Positions 1 through 5,445 of a DNA stretch of 5,445 bases are shown one piece after another. The stretch covers positions 1-5,445 of the forward strand of contig JABWAM010000168.1 in assembly GCA_013360985.1 (NCBI GenBank), written 5' to 3'. Source of the DNA: Verrucomicrobiia bacterium (GTDB lineage Bacteria > Verrucomicrobiota > Verrucomicrobiia > JABWAM01). A program made the position numbers and the translations under genes. Below the pieces are notes generated by a model. That model did no database searches. It worked only from the letters and a program-made list of their open reading frames with translations, and was not told the DNA's origin. Each line of letters starts with the position of its first letter. Position 1 is the first letter of the stretch.

Positions 1-2
1 AC

Positions 3-215
3 AGCGTGCGCCTGGCGGCGCTCGGGGTGGGTGACGCCGCGGACGCGCCGCGCGCGCGGAAGGCGTTTCGCCGGTTCCGCAGGCTGTGGATCACGGACAT
101 CGGAGGGATGCACGAGCCGCCGCCTTCGTGGCGGAACGGCGGCGTCAATCTGCTGGCGAAACTCGTCGGAGGCGGAAATTCCTTTGCCGTCAGGCGGGCG
201 GTTCGGTCATCGTAG
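3..215 (+). CDS. 3' end of an unidentified protein (N-terminus outside window)
   Basis: An open frame enters from the left edge and stops at TAG 213-215, giving about 70 C-terminal residues. The codons strongly prefer G or C in the third position, as in the genes downstream. A second frame is also open here but reads as an implausible Arg/Ser/Cys-rich string, so this frame is the better coding candidate. The peptide has a basic stretch (RARKAFRRFRRLW) followed by ITDIGGMHEPPPSW and a Gly-rich, Arg-rich tail. I see no transmembrane segment and recognise no family or catalytic motif. It ends 7 bases before queD, which suggests a shared transcript. A short independent gene starting at GTG 6 is possible but less likely. 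Confidence is moderate that this is coding and nil on function. Confidence 0.5.
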   Translation, partial: SVRLAALGVGDAADAPRARKAFRRFRRLWITDIGGMHEPPPSWRNGGVNLLAKLVGGGNSFAVRRAVRSS

Positions 216-222
216 GCCCGCG

Positions 223-582
223 ATGAAGGTGGCGTTGACGAGAACGTTTCAGATCGAGGCGGCGCACCGTTTGCCGCGCCTCCCGTCGGGGCATAAATGC
301 GCGCGGATGCATGGACACAGCTTTCGCATCGAGGTGCGCGTCGAGGGCGCATGCGATCCGGAACTCGGTTGGCTGATGGACTACGCGGAGATCAAGGAGG
401 CCTTCGCGCCGCTTTTCGATCAACTCGATCATCGTTGTCTCAACGAGGTCCCCGGCCTCGAAAATCCCACTTCCGAAAATCTGGCGAAATGGGTGTGGGA
501 TCGCCTCAAGCCGTCGCTCCCGCTCCTTGCGGCGGTGGTCGTCGCGGAGACGTGCACCGCGCGCGCCGAATACCGCGGGTGA
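223..582 (+). CDS. queD: 6-carboxy-5,6,7,8-tetrahydropterin synthase QueD
   Basis: QueD converts 7,8-dihydroneopterin triphosphate to 6-carboxy-tetrahydropterin, an early cytosolic step in making preQ0 and queuosine, the modified base of GUN-anticodon tRNAs. The 119-residue product matches the usual length (about 120). The zinc ligands are visible as His15 (FQIEAAHRL) and His30/His32 (MHGHSF). The catalytic set is Cys26 (GHKCA), Asp69-His70 (QLDHRCLNE) and Glu109 (VVAET), each one position before its E. coli counterpart. The family block NPTSENLAKW lies at 81-90. The GHKC cysteine favours QueD over a pterin-making PTPS. The start is ATG 223, where homology begins. It lacks a clear Shine-Dalgarno, so translation may be coupled to the gene ending at 215. 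The stop overlaps the start of the glycosyltransferase. No queC, queE or queF is in the window. Confidence 0.95.
   Translation: MKVALTRTFQIEAAHRLPRLPSGHKCARMHGHSFRIEVRVEGACDPELGWLMDYAEIKEAFAPLFDQLDHRCLNEVPGLENPTSENLAKWVWDRLKPSLPLLAAVVVAETCTARAEYRG
579..582 (+). promoter_or_regulatory. GTGA stop-start overlap (translational coupling)
   Basis: The GTG start of the glycosyltransferase (579-581) overlaps the TGA stop of queD (580-582). No convincing Shine-Dalgarno precedes this GTG, which fits re-initiation by ribosomes finishing queD. Confidence 0.7.
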
Positions 583-1682
583 ACATTCTCCACACCGAAT
601 GCGGGTTGAACTGGGGCGGTCAAGAGTATCGCACCCTTCTCGAGGTGGAATGGCTGAACCGCCACGGGCATCGCGCCTGGGCGGCCTGCGATCCCCGGAG
701 CGAGATGTTTCGCCGGGGGAAGGCGCGCGGCGCGGCGGTCCTGCCGGTCTCGATGCGGAGCAACGCGGACTTCGACGGCCTCGCCGCGCTGTGGCGGCAT
801 TGCCGTCGGGAGAAGGTGGAGGTCGTCCACACGCACGGGCCGAAAGATTCCTGGATGTGTTGGCCGCTTCATCTCGCGGGCTGGACGGTCGTTCGTTCGC
901 GCCATATCACCGTGCCGATCAAACCCGGGTTTGCCCACGGGTTCATCTATCGCCACGGATGCCGCCGCGTGATCGCTACCGCCGCAGTGATTCGCGAAAC
1001 GCTCGTGTGGGTGAACGGGCTTGACCCCGCGCGGGTGGACGTCGTGGGCGAAGGAGTGGACCTCGACGAGTTCTCGCCCTCGGCGGATGGGGCGGCGTTT
1101 CGCGAGGAGTTTGGGGTGTCCGCGAACGCCCCGTTCCTCGGGATCATCGCCATGATGCGCGGAGATAAGGGGCACCGCTACTTTCTCGATGCTGCGTTCG
1201 AAGTCTTGAAAACGCATCCCGAGGCGCGATTCGCCCTCGTGGGCGAGGGGATCGGAGGGCGCCGCGTCGAACGCGAATGTCGGGAACGGATCGCCGCGGC
1301 GGGCGAGGAGAAACGCATCCTCATGACGGGCTATCGCGACGACATCCCGCGCGTGATGGCGGGACTGGATCTCGTCGTCGTCGCCTCGGTCGAGGTCGAG
1401 GCGCAATCGCGGATCGTGCCGCAGGCGTTCGCGACGCGGCGCGCGGTCGTGGCAACGCGCGTGGGGGGCATCCCCGAACTGGTCGAGGACGGAGTGAACG
1501 GGCTGCTGGCGCCTCCGGGGGATGGAGCAGCCCTCGCGGCGGCCATACGGCGTCTCCTCGACGATCCCGCGTTGCGGGAGCGGCTGGCGGCGGCGGGATA
1601 TGCCACCGCGAAAGCTCGCCTCTCGATGGAGCGCATGATGCGGGACACCCTCGCGGTGTACGCGCGCGCCCGCGTGCGGTGA
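579..1682 (+). CDS. Family 4 (GT-B fold) glycosyltransferase
   Basis: This 367-residue protein probably transfers a sugar from a nucleotide-sugar donor to a cell-surface polysaccharide or lipopolysaccharide acceptor at the inner face of the membrane; donor and acceptor cannot be read from sequence. The N-terminal acceptor domain (about 1-165) has a glycine-rich loop (ILHTECGLNWGGQEYRTL, 3-20) and HTHGPKDSW (84-92). GEGVDLDEF (157-165) marks the domain junction. The C-terminal donor domain has GIIAMMRGDKGH (188-199), whose Arg194 and Lys197 fit the conserved phosphate-binding pair, then a VGEG loop and the donor-site block E274-AQSRIVP-Q282, followed by VGGIPELVEDGVNGLL. The usual E-x7-E motif is therefore E-x7-Q. 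No signal peptide or transmembrane helix is seen. The start is GTG 579, overlapping the queD stop by 4 bases; homology begins at once, and upstream in-frame starts would lie inside queD. Confidence 0.9.
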   Translation: MNILHTECGLNWGGQEYRTLLEVEWLNRHGHRAWAACDPRSEMFRRGKARGAAVLPVSMRSNADFDGLAALWRHCRREKVEVVHTHGPKDSWMCWPLHLAGWTVVRSRHITVPIKPGFAHGFIYRHGCRRVIATAAVIRETLVWVNGLDPARVDVVGEGVDLDEFSPSADGAAFREEFGVSANAPFLGIIAMMRGDKGHRYFLDAAFEVLKTHPEARFALVGEGIGGRRVERECRERIAAAGEEKRILMTGYRDDIPRVMAGLDLVVVASVEVEAQSRIVPQAFATRRAVVATRVGGIPELVEDGVNGLLAPPGDGAALAAAIRRLLDDPALRERLAAAGYATAKARLSMERMMRDTLAVYARARVR

Positions 1683-1718
1683 GGACGGAGGGCGTCCGGT
1701 TCCGACGCTCCGTCTTCG
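1680..1718 (+). terminator. Hairpin at the glycosyltransferase stop, possible terminator
   Basis: The left arm 1684-1689 plus 1692-1696 pairs with 1704-1714 to give 11 Watson-Crick pairs, with a 2-base bulge (1690-1691) and a 7-base loop (1697-1703). A G-T wobble at 1683/1715 and pairs 1682/1716 and 1681/1717 extend it into the TGA stop codon, and T1680 can wobble with G1718. No T-tract follows, so it is not a classic intrinsic terminator. It could instead support weak or factor-assisted termination, or protect the 3' end of the queD-glycosyltransferase transcript. The pairing is read directly; the function is inferred. Confidence 0.5.
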
Positions 1719-1812
1719 GCCTGCCTTCGTTGGGAGAAGAGGGAGAGCGAGAACGCATTCGAGGCGCGAGAGGGAAGGATTCTCGGTGCTCCATTTCATC
1801 GCGACGCGGGGT

Positions 1813-1851
1813 GGCGAGGCCCAGATGCGCGGCTCGGCCGGCGGCCTCGCC
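1813..1851. repeat. 9-bp inverted repeat with 21-base loop
   Basis: GGCGAGGCC (1813-1821) is perfectly complementary to GGCCTCGCC (1843-1851). The loop can form a small inner stem, 1831-1833 with 1837-1839. In RNA this would be a stable stem-loop. It overlaps the first copy of the direct repeat at 1814-1839. No role can be assigned. Confidence 0.5.
1814..1839 (+). repeat. Direct repeat, copy 1 (26 bp, imperfect)
   Basis: This segment matches 1896-1921 at 22 of 26 positions. The identical core CCAGATGCGCGGC lies at 1821-1833 here and at 1903-1915 in copy 2, 82 bases apart. It may be a paired protein-binding site or the remains of a local duplication; the sequence does not decide. Confidence 0.55.
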
Positions 1852-1854
1852 CGA

Positions 1855-1884
1855 CCTTCCGCGTTCTCCGCGCCTCCGCGTGAG
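1855..1884 (+). repeat. Short tandem of CCGCG-ended units, dispersed-repeat-like
   Basis: Three consecutive units end in CCGCG: CCTTCCGCG (1855-1863), TTCTCCGCG (1864-1872) and CCTCCGCG (1873-1880), followed by TGAG. From memory, the pattern resembles a family of intergenic repeats of the CTTTGCG...TTTGCGTGAG type scattered through many unrelated bacterial genomes, here in a GC-rich version. The tandem pattern is seen directly; membership of that family is inferred. Confidence 0.5.
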
Positions 1885-1895
1885 TCTTGTCTGCT

Positions 1896-1921
1896 GGGAG
1901 GACCAGATGCGCGGCCCGTCC
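1896..1921 (+). repeat. Direct repeat, copy 2 (26 bp, imperfect)
   Basis: This is the partner of 1814-1839 and shares the core CCAGATGCGCGGC. It ends 37 bases before the addB start, so it would lie in the addB leader or promoter region. Confidence 0.55.
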
Positions 1922-1946
1922 TTGCGTCGCCCGGGGAAATGGTTTA

Positions 1947-1952
1947 CGGAGG
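1947..1952 (+). promoter_or_regulatory. addB ribosome binding site
   Basis: CGGAGG matches the anti-Shine-Dalgarno core and lies 6 bases before GTG 1959. It decides the addB start against an in-frame start at 1887, which would add 24 Arg-rich residues unlike the family. Confidence 0.8.
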
Positions 1953-1958
1953 CGCCTG

Positions 1959-4900
1959 GTGAATCCGCGGCTGCTCCTCGCCCCGACCTTTCCTCAGTTG
2001 GAGCGGCGTTTTCTCGCAGATCTGACGGAAGCCTGCGCGGAGGCGCCCTTCGCGCCGAAGTGGGTGATCGTCCCGAACGCAACGCTGGCGAACCATTTGC
2101 GCGCGCGGCTCGCGCACGCGGCTGACGCCCGCGCGTTGGCTGGCGTGCGCGTGGCGAACCTCCCGGTCTTCGCCGCGCGCTTGGGGGAAGGGCTGGGCGT
2201 TGGGGTGACGGCGCGCTGGGGGATCCTCCACGATCTCCTTCTCGAAGAGATCGTCGCGGGGCTTCCGAAGGACTCGCCGCTCGCGCGGTTGCGCGAGATC
2301 TCCGGAGGCGGAAGATTTCTTCGGGATTCCTTCAGCGATCTCGCGAACGGAGGTTTTGGGCTGGCGAATCTCGATCGAGTTTGCGAATTGGCGGGGGATC
2401 GGGAGTTCGCGTTCGAGCCGCGGGAGAGGGAGGTCTTGAGGTTGTTCGTCCGATTCGTCGAGATCCTCGCGAAACGCGAGATCTCTTGGGGACCGCTCGT
2501 GCTTCAGGGGTTGAAGGAAAAAATCGAAGGCGCTTCGTCCAAAAAAATCGCGGAGGCGCTCGCCGCTCGGGAGGGGCAGACCCCTCAAGTGTTTGTGTAC
2601 GGATTTTACGAATGGCTCGACGTCCATCTCGGGTGGCTGACGGTTCTGGCGGAGAGGGTTCTCTCGCGGATCTACTATCCCCGAGGAAAAATGGAGGGCG
2701 AGGCGCAGCCCGCCTACGCCTTCGCGGAGGAAATGATCGAGACCCTTCGCCACCGGTTCTCCTCCCTTGACTCCGAAGAGATTGAGGGCGACCCCGGCGT
2801 CTGCGGACGGTTTTTTCTGAAAAATTTTTCCGAGACGCCGCCCGCTGGTCTCACTTGGCAGAGGGCATGCGGATTGCGCGCGGAGGCGATCTCCGCCGCC
2901 TTGCGGATTCGCGGATGGCTGGAAGAAGGTCTTCCGCCGGAAGAAATCCTCGTCACGGCGCCTCGCGCGGAAGGGTATGGAGAGGCGTTGCGCGCGGTCT
3001 TCCGCGAGTTCGGGATCCCGTTGCGGGTCAGCGATCTGCCCGCGGGCATGACGCCGGCGGACGAGGCATTGCGTTTCCTCGCGCGAATCTGGGAGGAAAA
3101 GGCGCCCGCGGAATGGGTCTTCGCCCTTCTGCGCGCGGCGACGCTTCCGCCCGCGGCGAAGGGAGTGGACGTGGATGTTTTCGAGGTGAAGGCGCGGAAG
3201 CTGGGAATTTGGGGCGGCGAAACCTGGCGCGCGTTCGCCGAACGGCAGGGGGCGAACGCCCCGTCGCCGGAGGAGAAACGCTTGATCGAGGCGATCGGCG
3301 TATTGAGCGAAGATCGTCGCGCGTCGACCGAGGAGATGTCGATCGAGGCGGCGCGGGAGATTTTCGAGCGGATGGCGAGGGAATGGTTGGCGGAAGCCTC
3401 AGGGATGAAGGATCTCCTCGAGGGGTTGCGGAGGATGGCGCGCGTTTCTCCCGGTCTTCGCCTCGAATTGCGCGAGTGGGCGGCTCTGCTCGCGGGAGAA
3501 GTCGCGCCGCGCACCCTGCGCGATCCTCTTTCGCGGAGCGTCCTCTTCGCGCCCATGATGCGGGCGCGCGGTCTCACTGCCAAGGGCCTGGTCTTTCTCG
3601 GGCTCGCCGCGGGAGAGATGCCGCGCCGCATGGAGGATCATCCGTTGCTGTCGGAGGCCGCCCGCGGACGCATCGCGCGCGCGGCGGAACAGATCGGGCA
3701 TCGCCTGCCGATGGCGACGCGCGTAACGGAGGAGATGCGCCTCCTGTTCCAGTTGCTGAACACCGCGGCGGAGCGCGTGCATTGGGTGGTTCCCGAGACC
3801 GACGCGACGGGGCGCGCCGTCGCGCCGACGCCGTGGGTGCAGCGATTTCTTCGGCGCTGGGAAAAGTCGGATGCGCCGGCGCAAAGCGATCGCCTTCCGC
3901 CGTCGGCGAAGCTCCAGGCCGTCTGGCTCCTGGCGCGCGACGAAACGTTGGGGAGCGCTCTTCCACCATCGTTCGCGCGGTATCTCGATCCCGCCCTGGC
4001 CGATTCCGCGCGCGAAGACGAGGACGGGCAACGCCTCGCGGCGTCCGTGGAACGGCGCGGGCGTCGCCTCGAATGGAGCGGCGCGATCGGGGAGCGTTTC
4101 GCCGCGGAGAAGCTTCGCGCGACGCAACTCGAACGGCTTGCCGAGTGCCCCTTTCGATTTTGGTGCGAAGAGATCGAGGGGATCGACTCGCTCGACGTGC
4201 TGGCGCCCGCTTACGCCCTCGCGCCCATGCCGCACGGCACGTTCGTTCATGCGATCCTCGAGGGCGCGGTTCGGCCGCACCTCGAAAAAAAGAAGCTTTC
4301 GGAGATCGCCGAGGAGATGCTGGCCCGCGAAGGCGCGCGACTGTTCGCGCTCGCCGAAAAAATCGCGCAGCAGCGGAACGACGTCAGCGACGCCCTCGCC
4401 CTGTTGCCGAAGGCCTTCCGCGACGCCGAGGTCCGCGACGCTGTGGAGTTGGTCTCGCGCTATTTCCGTTGGGCGATCCTCAACGCCGGGGAGGCCCGGC
4501 CCATGCAGGTCGAGGTTCCCGTGGAAAAATGCCGAAGCGGACGGCCTCGGATTTCAGGGAAGATCGATCAGATCGATCAGACGCCGGACGGCAAGGTCAT
4601 CCTGGATTTCAAGAGTGGGAAACGCCCCAAAGGCAAACGCTATTCCGTCGCCGTGCGGCTCGGTTGGAGCGCCCAAGCCGCCTTGTATCCATGGATGCTG
4701 GGTGAGGAGGAAGCGCGCTTTCAATATCTTTACCTAGGCGGCGACGAAATCGAGGCGGGCGAGGCGGAGGACGCTCCGTCGGCGGAGGCGCTCCTCGCCG
4801 ATCTCGACCTGTTTCTCGAGAAAGGATTTTATCCGGCGACCTCGATCCAGACCGTCGCCGCGATGGGGCGGATGATCGAGAAAGACGTGCCCGGCTGCGA

Positions 4901-5045
4901 CTTTTGCCGATTGGCGTCCGTCTGTCGAAAGTTCGAAGCGGGGCGCGTTGCGCGGCAGGCGCGCCTCCTTGACGAACACGCGCCGAAACGCGCCGAGGCC
5001 TTTCGCGCGCTTGTCGGCATGGCGGCCAAGAGGGTCAAGCGATGA
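1959..5045 (+). CDS. addB: AddB-like subunit of the AddAB helicase-nuclease
   Basis: AddB joins AddA to unwind and resect double-strand DNA ends, preparing 3' tails for RecA; it is cytosolic. The 1028-residue product is in the AddB size range. The N-terminus (LLLAPTFPQLERRF, 5-18) occupies the place of a P-loop but lacks GKT, so this half looks like an inactive helicase scaffold. Scaffold-type segments include QVFVYGFYEW (210-219), ILVTAP (330-335) and GLVFLGLAAGEMPRR (543-557). The C-terminus is a RecB-type PD-(D/E)XK nuclease: HGTFVHAILE (759-768, metal-binding His764), GKID (867-870, Asp870), ILDFKSGK (881-888, Asp883 and Lys885) and QAALY (906-910). Cys730 (CPF) with Cys980, Cys983 and Cys989 (C-x2-C-x5-C) form the 4Fe-4S signature. 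GTG 1959 is chosen for its Shine-Dalgarno. The gene overlaps addA by 4 bases. It contains two zero-frame slippery heptamers (2822-2828, 4286-4292). Confidence 0.9.
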   Translation: MNPRLLLAPTFPQLERRFLADLTEACAEAPFAPKWVIVPNATLANHLRARLAHAADARALAGVRVANLPVFAARLGEGLGVGVTARWGILHDLLLEEIVAGLPKDSPLARLREISGGGRFLRDSFSDLANGGFGLANLDRVCELAGDREFAFEPREREVLRLFVRFVEILAKREISWGPLVLQGLKEKIEGASSKKIAEALAAREGQTPQVFVYGFYEWLDVHLGWLTVLAERVLSRIYYPRGKMEGEAQPAYAFAEEMIETLRHRFSSLDSEEIEGDPGVCGRFFLKNFSETPPAGLTWQRACGLRAEAISAALRIRGWLEEGLPPEEILVTAPRAEGYGEALRAVFREFGIPLRVSDLPAGMTPADEALRFLARIWEEKAPAEWVFALLRAATLPPAAKGVDVDVFEVKARKLGIWGGETWRAFAERQGANAPSPEEKRLIEAIGVLSEDRRASTEEMSIEAAREIFERMAREWLAEASGMKDLLEGLRRMARVSPGLRLELREWAALLAGEVAPRTLRDPLSRSVLFAPMMRARGLTAKGLVFLGLAAGEMPRRMEDHPLLSEAARGRIARAAEQIGHRLPMATRVTEEMRLLFQLLNTAAERVHWVVPETDATGRAVAPTPWVQRFLRRWEKSDAPAQSDRLPPSAKLQAVWLLARDETLGSALPPSFARYLDPALADSAREDEDGQRLAASVERRGRRLEWSGAIGERFAAEKLRATQLERLAECPFRFWCEEIEGIDSLDVLAPAYALAPMPHGTFVHAILEGAVRPHLEKKKLSEIAEEMLAREGARLFALAEKIAQQRNDVSDALALLPKAFRDAEVRDAVELVSRYFRWAILNAGEARPMQVEVPVEKCRSGRPRISGKIDQIDQTPDGKVILDFKSGKRPKGKRYSVAVRLGWSAQAALYPWMLGEEEARFQYLYLGGDEIEAGEAEDAPSAEALLADLDLFLEKGFYPATSIQTVAAMGRMIEKDVPGCDFCRLASVCRKFEAGRVARQARLLDEHAPKRAEAFRALVGMAAKRVKR
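4286..4292 (+). promoter_or_regulatory. A_AAA_AAG slippery heptamer within addB
   Basis: In the addB frame the codons read GAA AAA AAG AAG, so the heptamer has the X_XXY_YYZ phase of the E. coli dnaX frameshift site. A small hairpin (4299-4302 with 4309-4312, 6-base loop) begins 6 bases downstream, and a second one lies at 4332-4355. A -1 shift here would continue to a TGA at 4703-4705 and replace the nuclease core and the last three Fe-S cysteines. The upstream GAGGG (4260-4264) is further away than the dnaX stimulator. Use of the site is unproven. Confidence 0.3.
5028..5034 (+). promoter_or_regulatory. addA ribosome binding site
   Basis: AAGAGGG inside the end of addB lies 7 bases before the addA ATG at 5042. 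With the ATGA overlap (5042-5045) it supports coupled translation of the two subunits. Confidence 0.65.
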
Positions 5046-5445
5046 TCCCCGACGCAAAAACCCGAGCGGCCGCGGTCACGGATCCGGGACATCTCTTTGT
5101 TCGGGCGAGCGCGGGCACGGGGAAGACGCATACCTTGACTCTTCGGGCGCTGCATCTCCTGCTCCAAGCGCCGTTCGATCCGCGGGCGAAAGGGAAGGCC
5201 GAAGCCGAGTTGTACTCGGGGAATCTTCGCGCGACGCGCCTCGCGGCCGCGCGCGCGGTGAGCCGGCGTTTCGTTCTGACGACCTTCACGCGCAAAGCGG
5301 CCGCCGAGATGCAGGATCGGCTTTCTCAATATCTGGAGAAGCTCGCTTCCGCGCGCGACGAAGCGGCGCTCGTCCGCGAGGTCAACGCCTCGAACGAACA
5401 ACGCGGCGACGCGCAGTTCCTCGAAGTCCTGAACGCGGCGCGCAC
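5042..5445 (+). CDS. addA: AddA-like UvrD/RecB-family helicase subunit, N-terminal part
   Basis: AddA is the ATP-driven superfamily 1A helicase motor, and usually a second nuclease, of the AddAB end-resection complex. Only 134 codons are present, since the frame runs off the right edge. Walker A is clear at 22-29 (ASAGTGKT, catalytic Lys28). Motif Ia is at 80-90 (TTFTRKAAAEM), where Arg84 takes the place of the more common Asn. About 50 residues, many charged, separate the two motifs. Residues 4-21 (DAKTRAAAVTDPGHLFVR) lie where the Q-motif would be, without an obvious Gln. The start is ATG 5042, overlapping the addB stop as ATGA, with a good ribosome binding site at 5028-5034. The addB-addA order is standard. 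A RecB- or UvrD-type helicase cannot be excluded from this fragment alone, but the AddB neighbour makes AddA by far the best call. Confidence 0.85.
   Translation, partial: MIPDAKTRAAAVTDPGHLFVRASAGTGKTHTLTLRALHLLLQAPFDPRAKGKAEAELYSGNLRATRLAAARAVSRRFVLTTFTRKAAAEMQDRLSQYLEKLASARDEAALVREVNASNEQRGDAQFLEVLNAAR

Larger units (their letters stand above)
1683..1958. other. Non-coding gap between glycosyltransferase and addB
   Basis: This 276-base stretch has no convincing gene. Its open frames on either strand give low-complexity Arg/Ser/Pro-rich peptides without recognisable motifs. It holds the hairpin at the glycosyltransferase stop, an inverted repeat (1813-1851), a 26-base imperfect direct repeat, a short CCGCG-ended tandem and the addB ribosome binding site. 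A promoter for addBA would be expected here, but I cannot pick a convincing -35/-10 pair. The separation from the upstream unit suggests that addBA is transcribed independently. Confidence 0.6.

Noticed and set aside
429..1799. Long minus-strand open frame of 456 codons covering the glycosyltransferase
   Set aside because: It is antisense to a gene with clear family motifs. Its product is rich in Arg/His/Pro with no recognisable domain, as expected of the complementary frame of GC-rich coding DNA.
1922..1946. TTGCGT followed by a TTTA-containing stretch, considered as a promoter
   Set aside because: The -10 match is poor, the spacing is short, and it would overlap the ribosome binding site.
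1887..1958. Upstream start extending AddB by 24 residues
   Set aside because: The added segment is Arg-rich and unlike the family, while GTG 1959 has a CGGAGG site 6 bases upstream and begins exactly at the conserved N-terminal strand.
4562..4579. Perfect 9-bp tandem GATCGATCA x2
   Set aside because: It encodes IDQIDQ at the nuclease motif, where the family pattern G-x-x-D-x-x-D is expected, so protein sequence explains it. It is not evidence of a regulatory array.
2855..4705. Long + strand frame of 616 codons inside addB, offset by one base
   Set aside because: It is an Arg/Gly/Ala-rich low-complexity product overlapping conserved AddB motifs. It matters only as the reading frame after a hypothetical -1 shift.
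1..5445. CRISPR arrays, tRNA/rRNA genes, insertion sequences, toxin-antitoxin or phage-defence genes
   Set aside because: No regular spacer-repeat pattern, RNA gene signature, transposase or terminal inverted repeats are visible. The UvrD-type helicase and PD-(D/E)XK nuclease pair could look like a defence module, but the Fe-S cysteines and gene order fit housekeeping AddAB.

Overview
The window is GC-rich and densely coding, with all genes on the + strand. It holds the end of one unidentified gene, a complete queD, a complete family 4 glycosyltransferase, a complete addB and the first 134 codons of addA. The strong G/C third-position bias, GTG starts, tight gene packing and AddAB rather than RecBCD suggest a GC-rich, probably Gram-negative bacterium (deltaproteobacterial or acidobacterial type, or a similar uncultivated lineage). 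No marker here fixes the phylum.

Layout. Bases 1-215 are the 3' end of an open frame I do not recognise. queD (223-582) follows after 7 bases and encodes a 119-residue 6-carboxy-tetrahydropterin synthase with every zinc and catalytic residue in place. Its stop overlaps the GTG start of a GT-B glycosyltransferase (579-1682) in a GTGA junction, so these genes form one tightly packed, probably co-transcribed unit. Bases 1683-1958 are non-coding. They hold a strong hairpin starting at the glycosyltransferase stop codon, a second inverted repeat, an imperfect 26-bp direct repeat, and a short tandem of CCGCG-ended units resembling a dispersed intergenic repeat. addB (1959-5045) then starts at a GTG with a good Shine-Dalgarno, and addA (5042 to the window edge) overlaps it in an ATGA junction.

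Function. The first unit joins a queuosine-precursor enzyme to a cell-envelope-type glycosyltransferase; no shared pathway is evident. The second unit encodes the AddAB helicase-nuclease that processes double-strand DNA ends for RecA-dependent repair. AddB carries a PD-(D/E)XK nuclease and a four-cysteine Fe-S signature but no Walker A motif; AddA supplies the Walker A helicase motor.

I do not see an undescribed defence or mobile system here. The points most worth a second look are two zero-frame slippery heptamers in addB (2822-2828 and 4286-4292), the structured intergenic region, and the Glu-to-Gln change in the glycosyltransferase donor-site motif.
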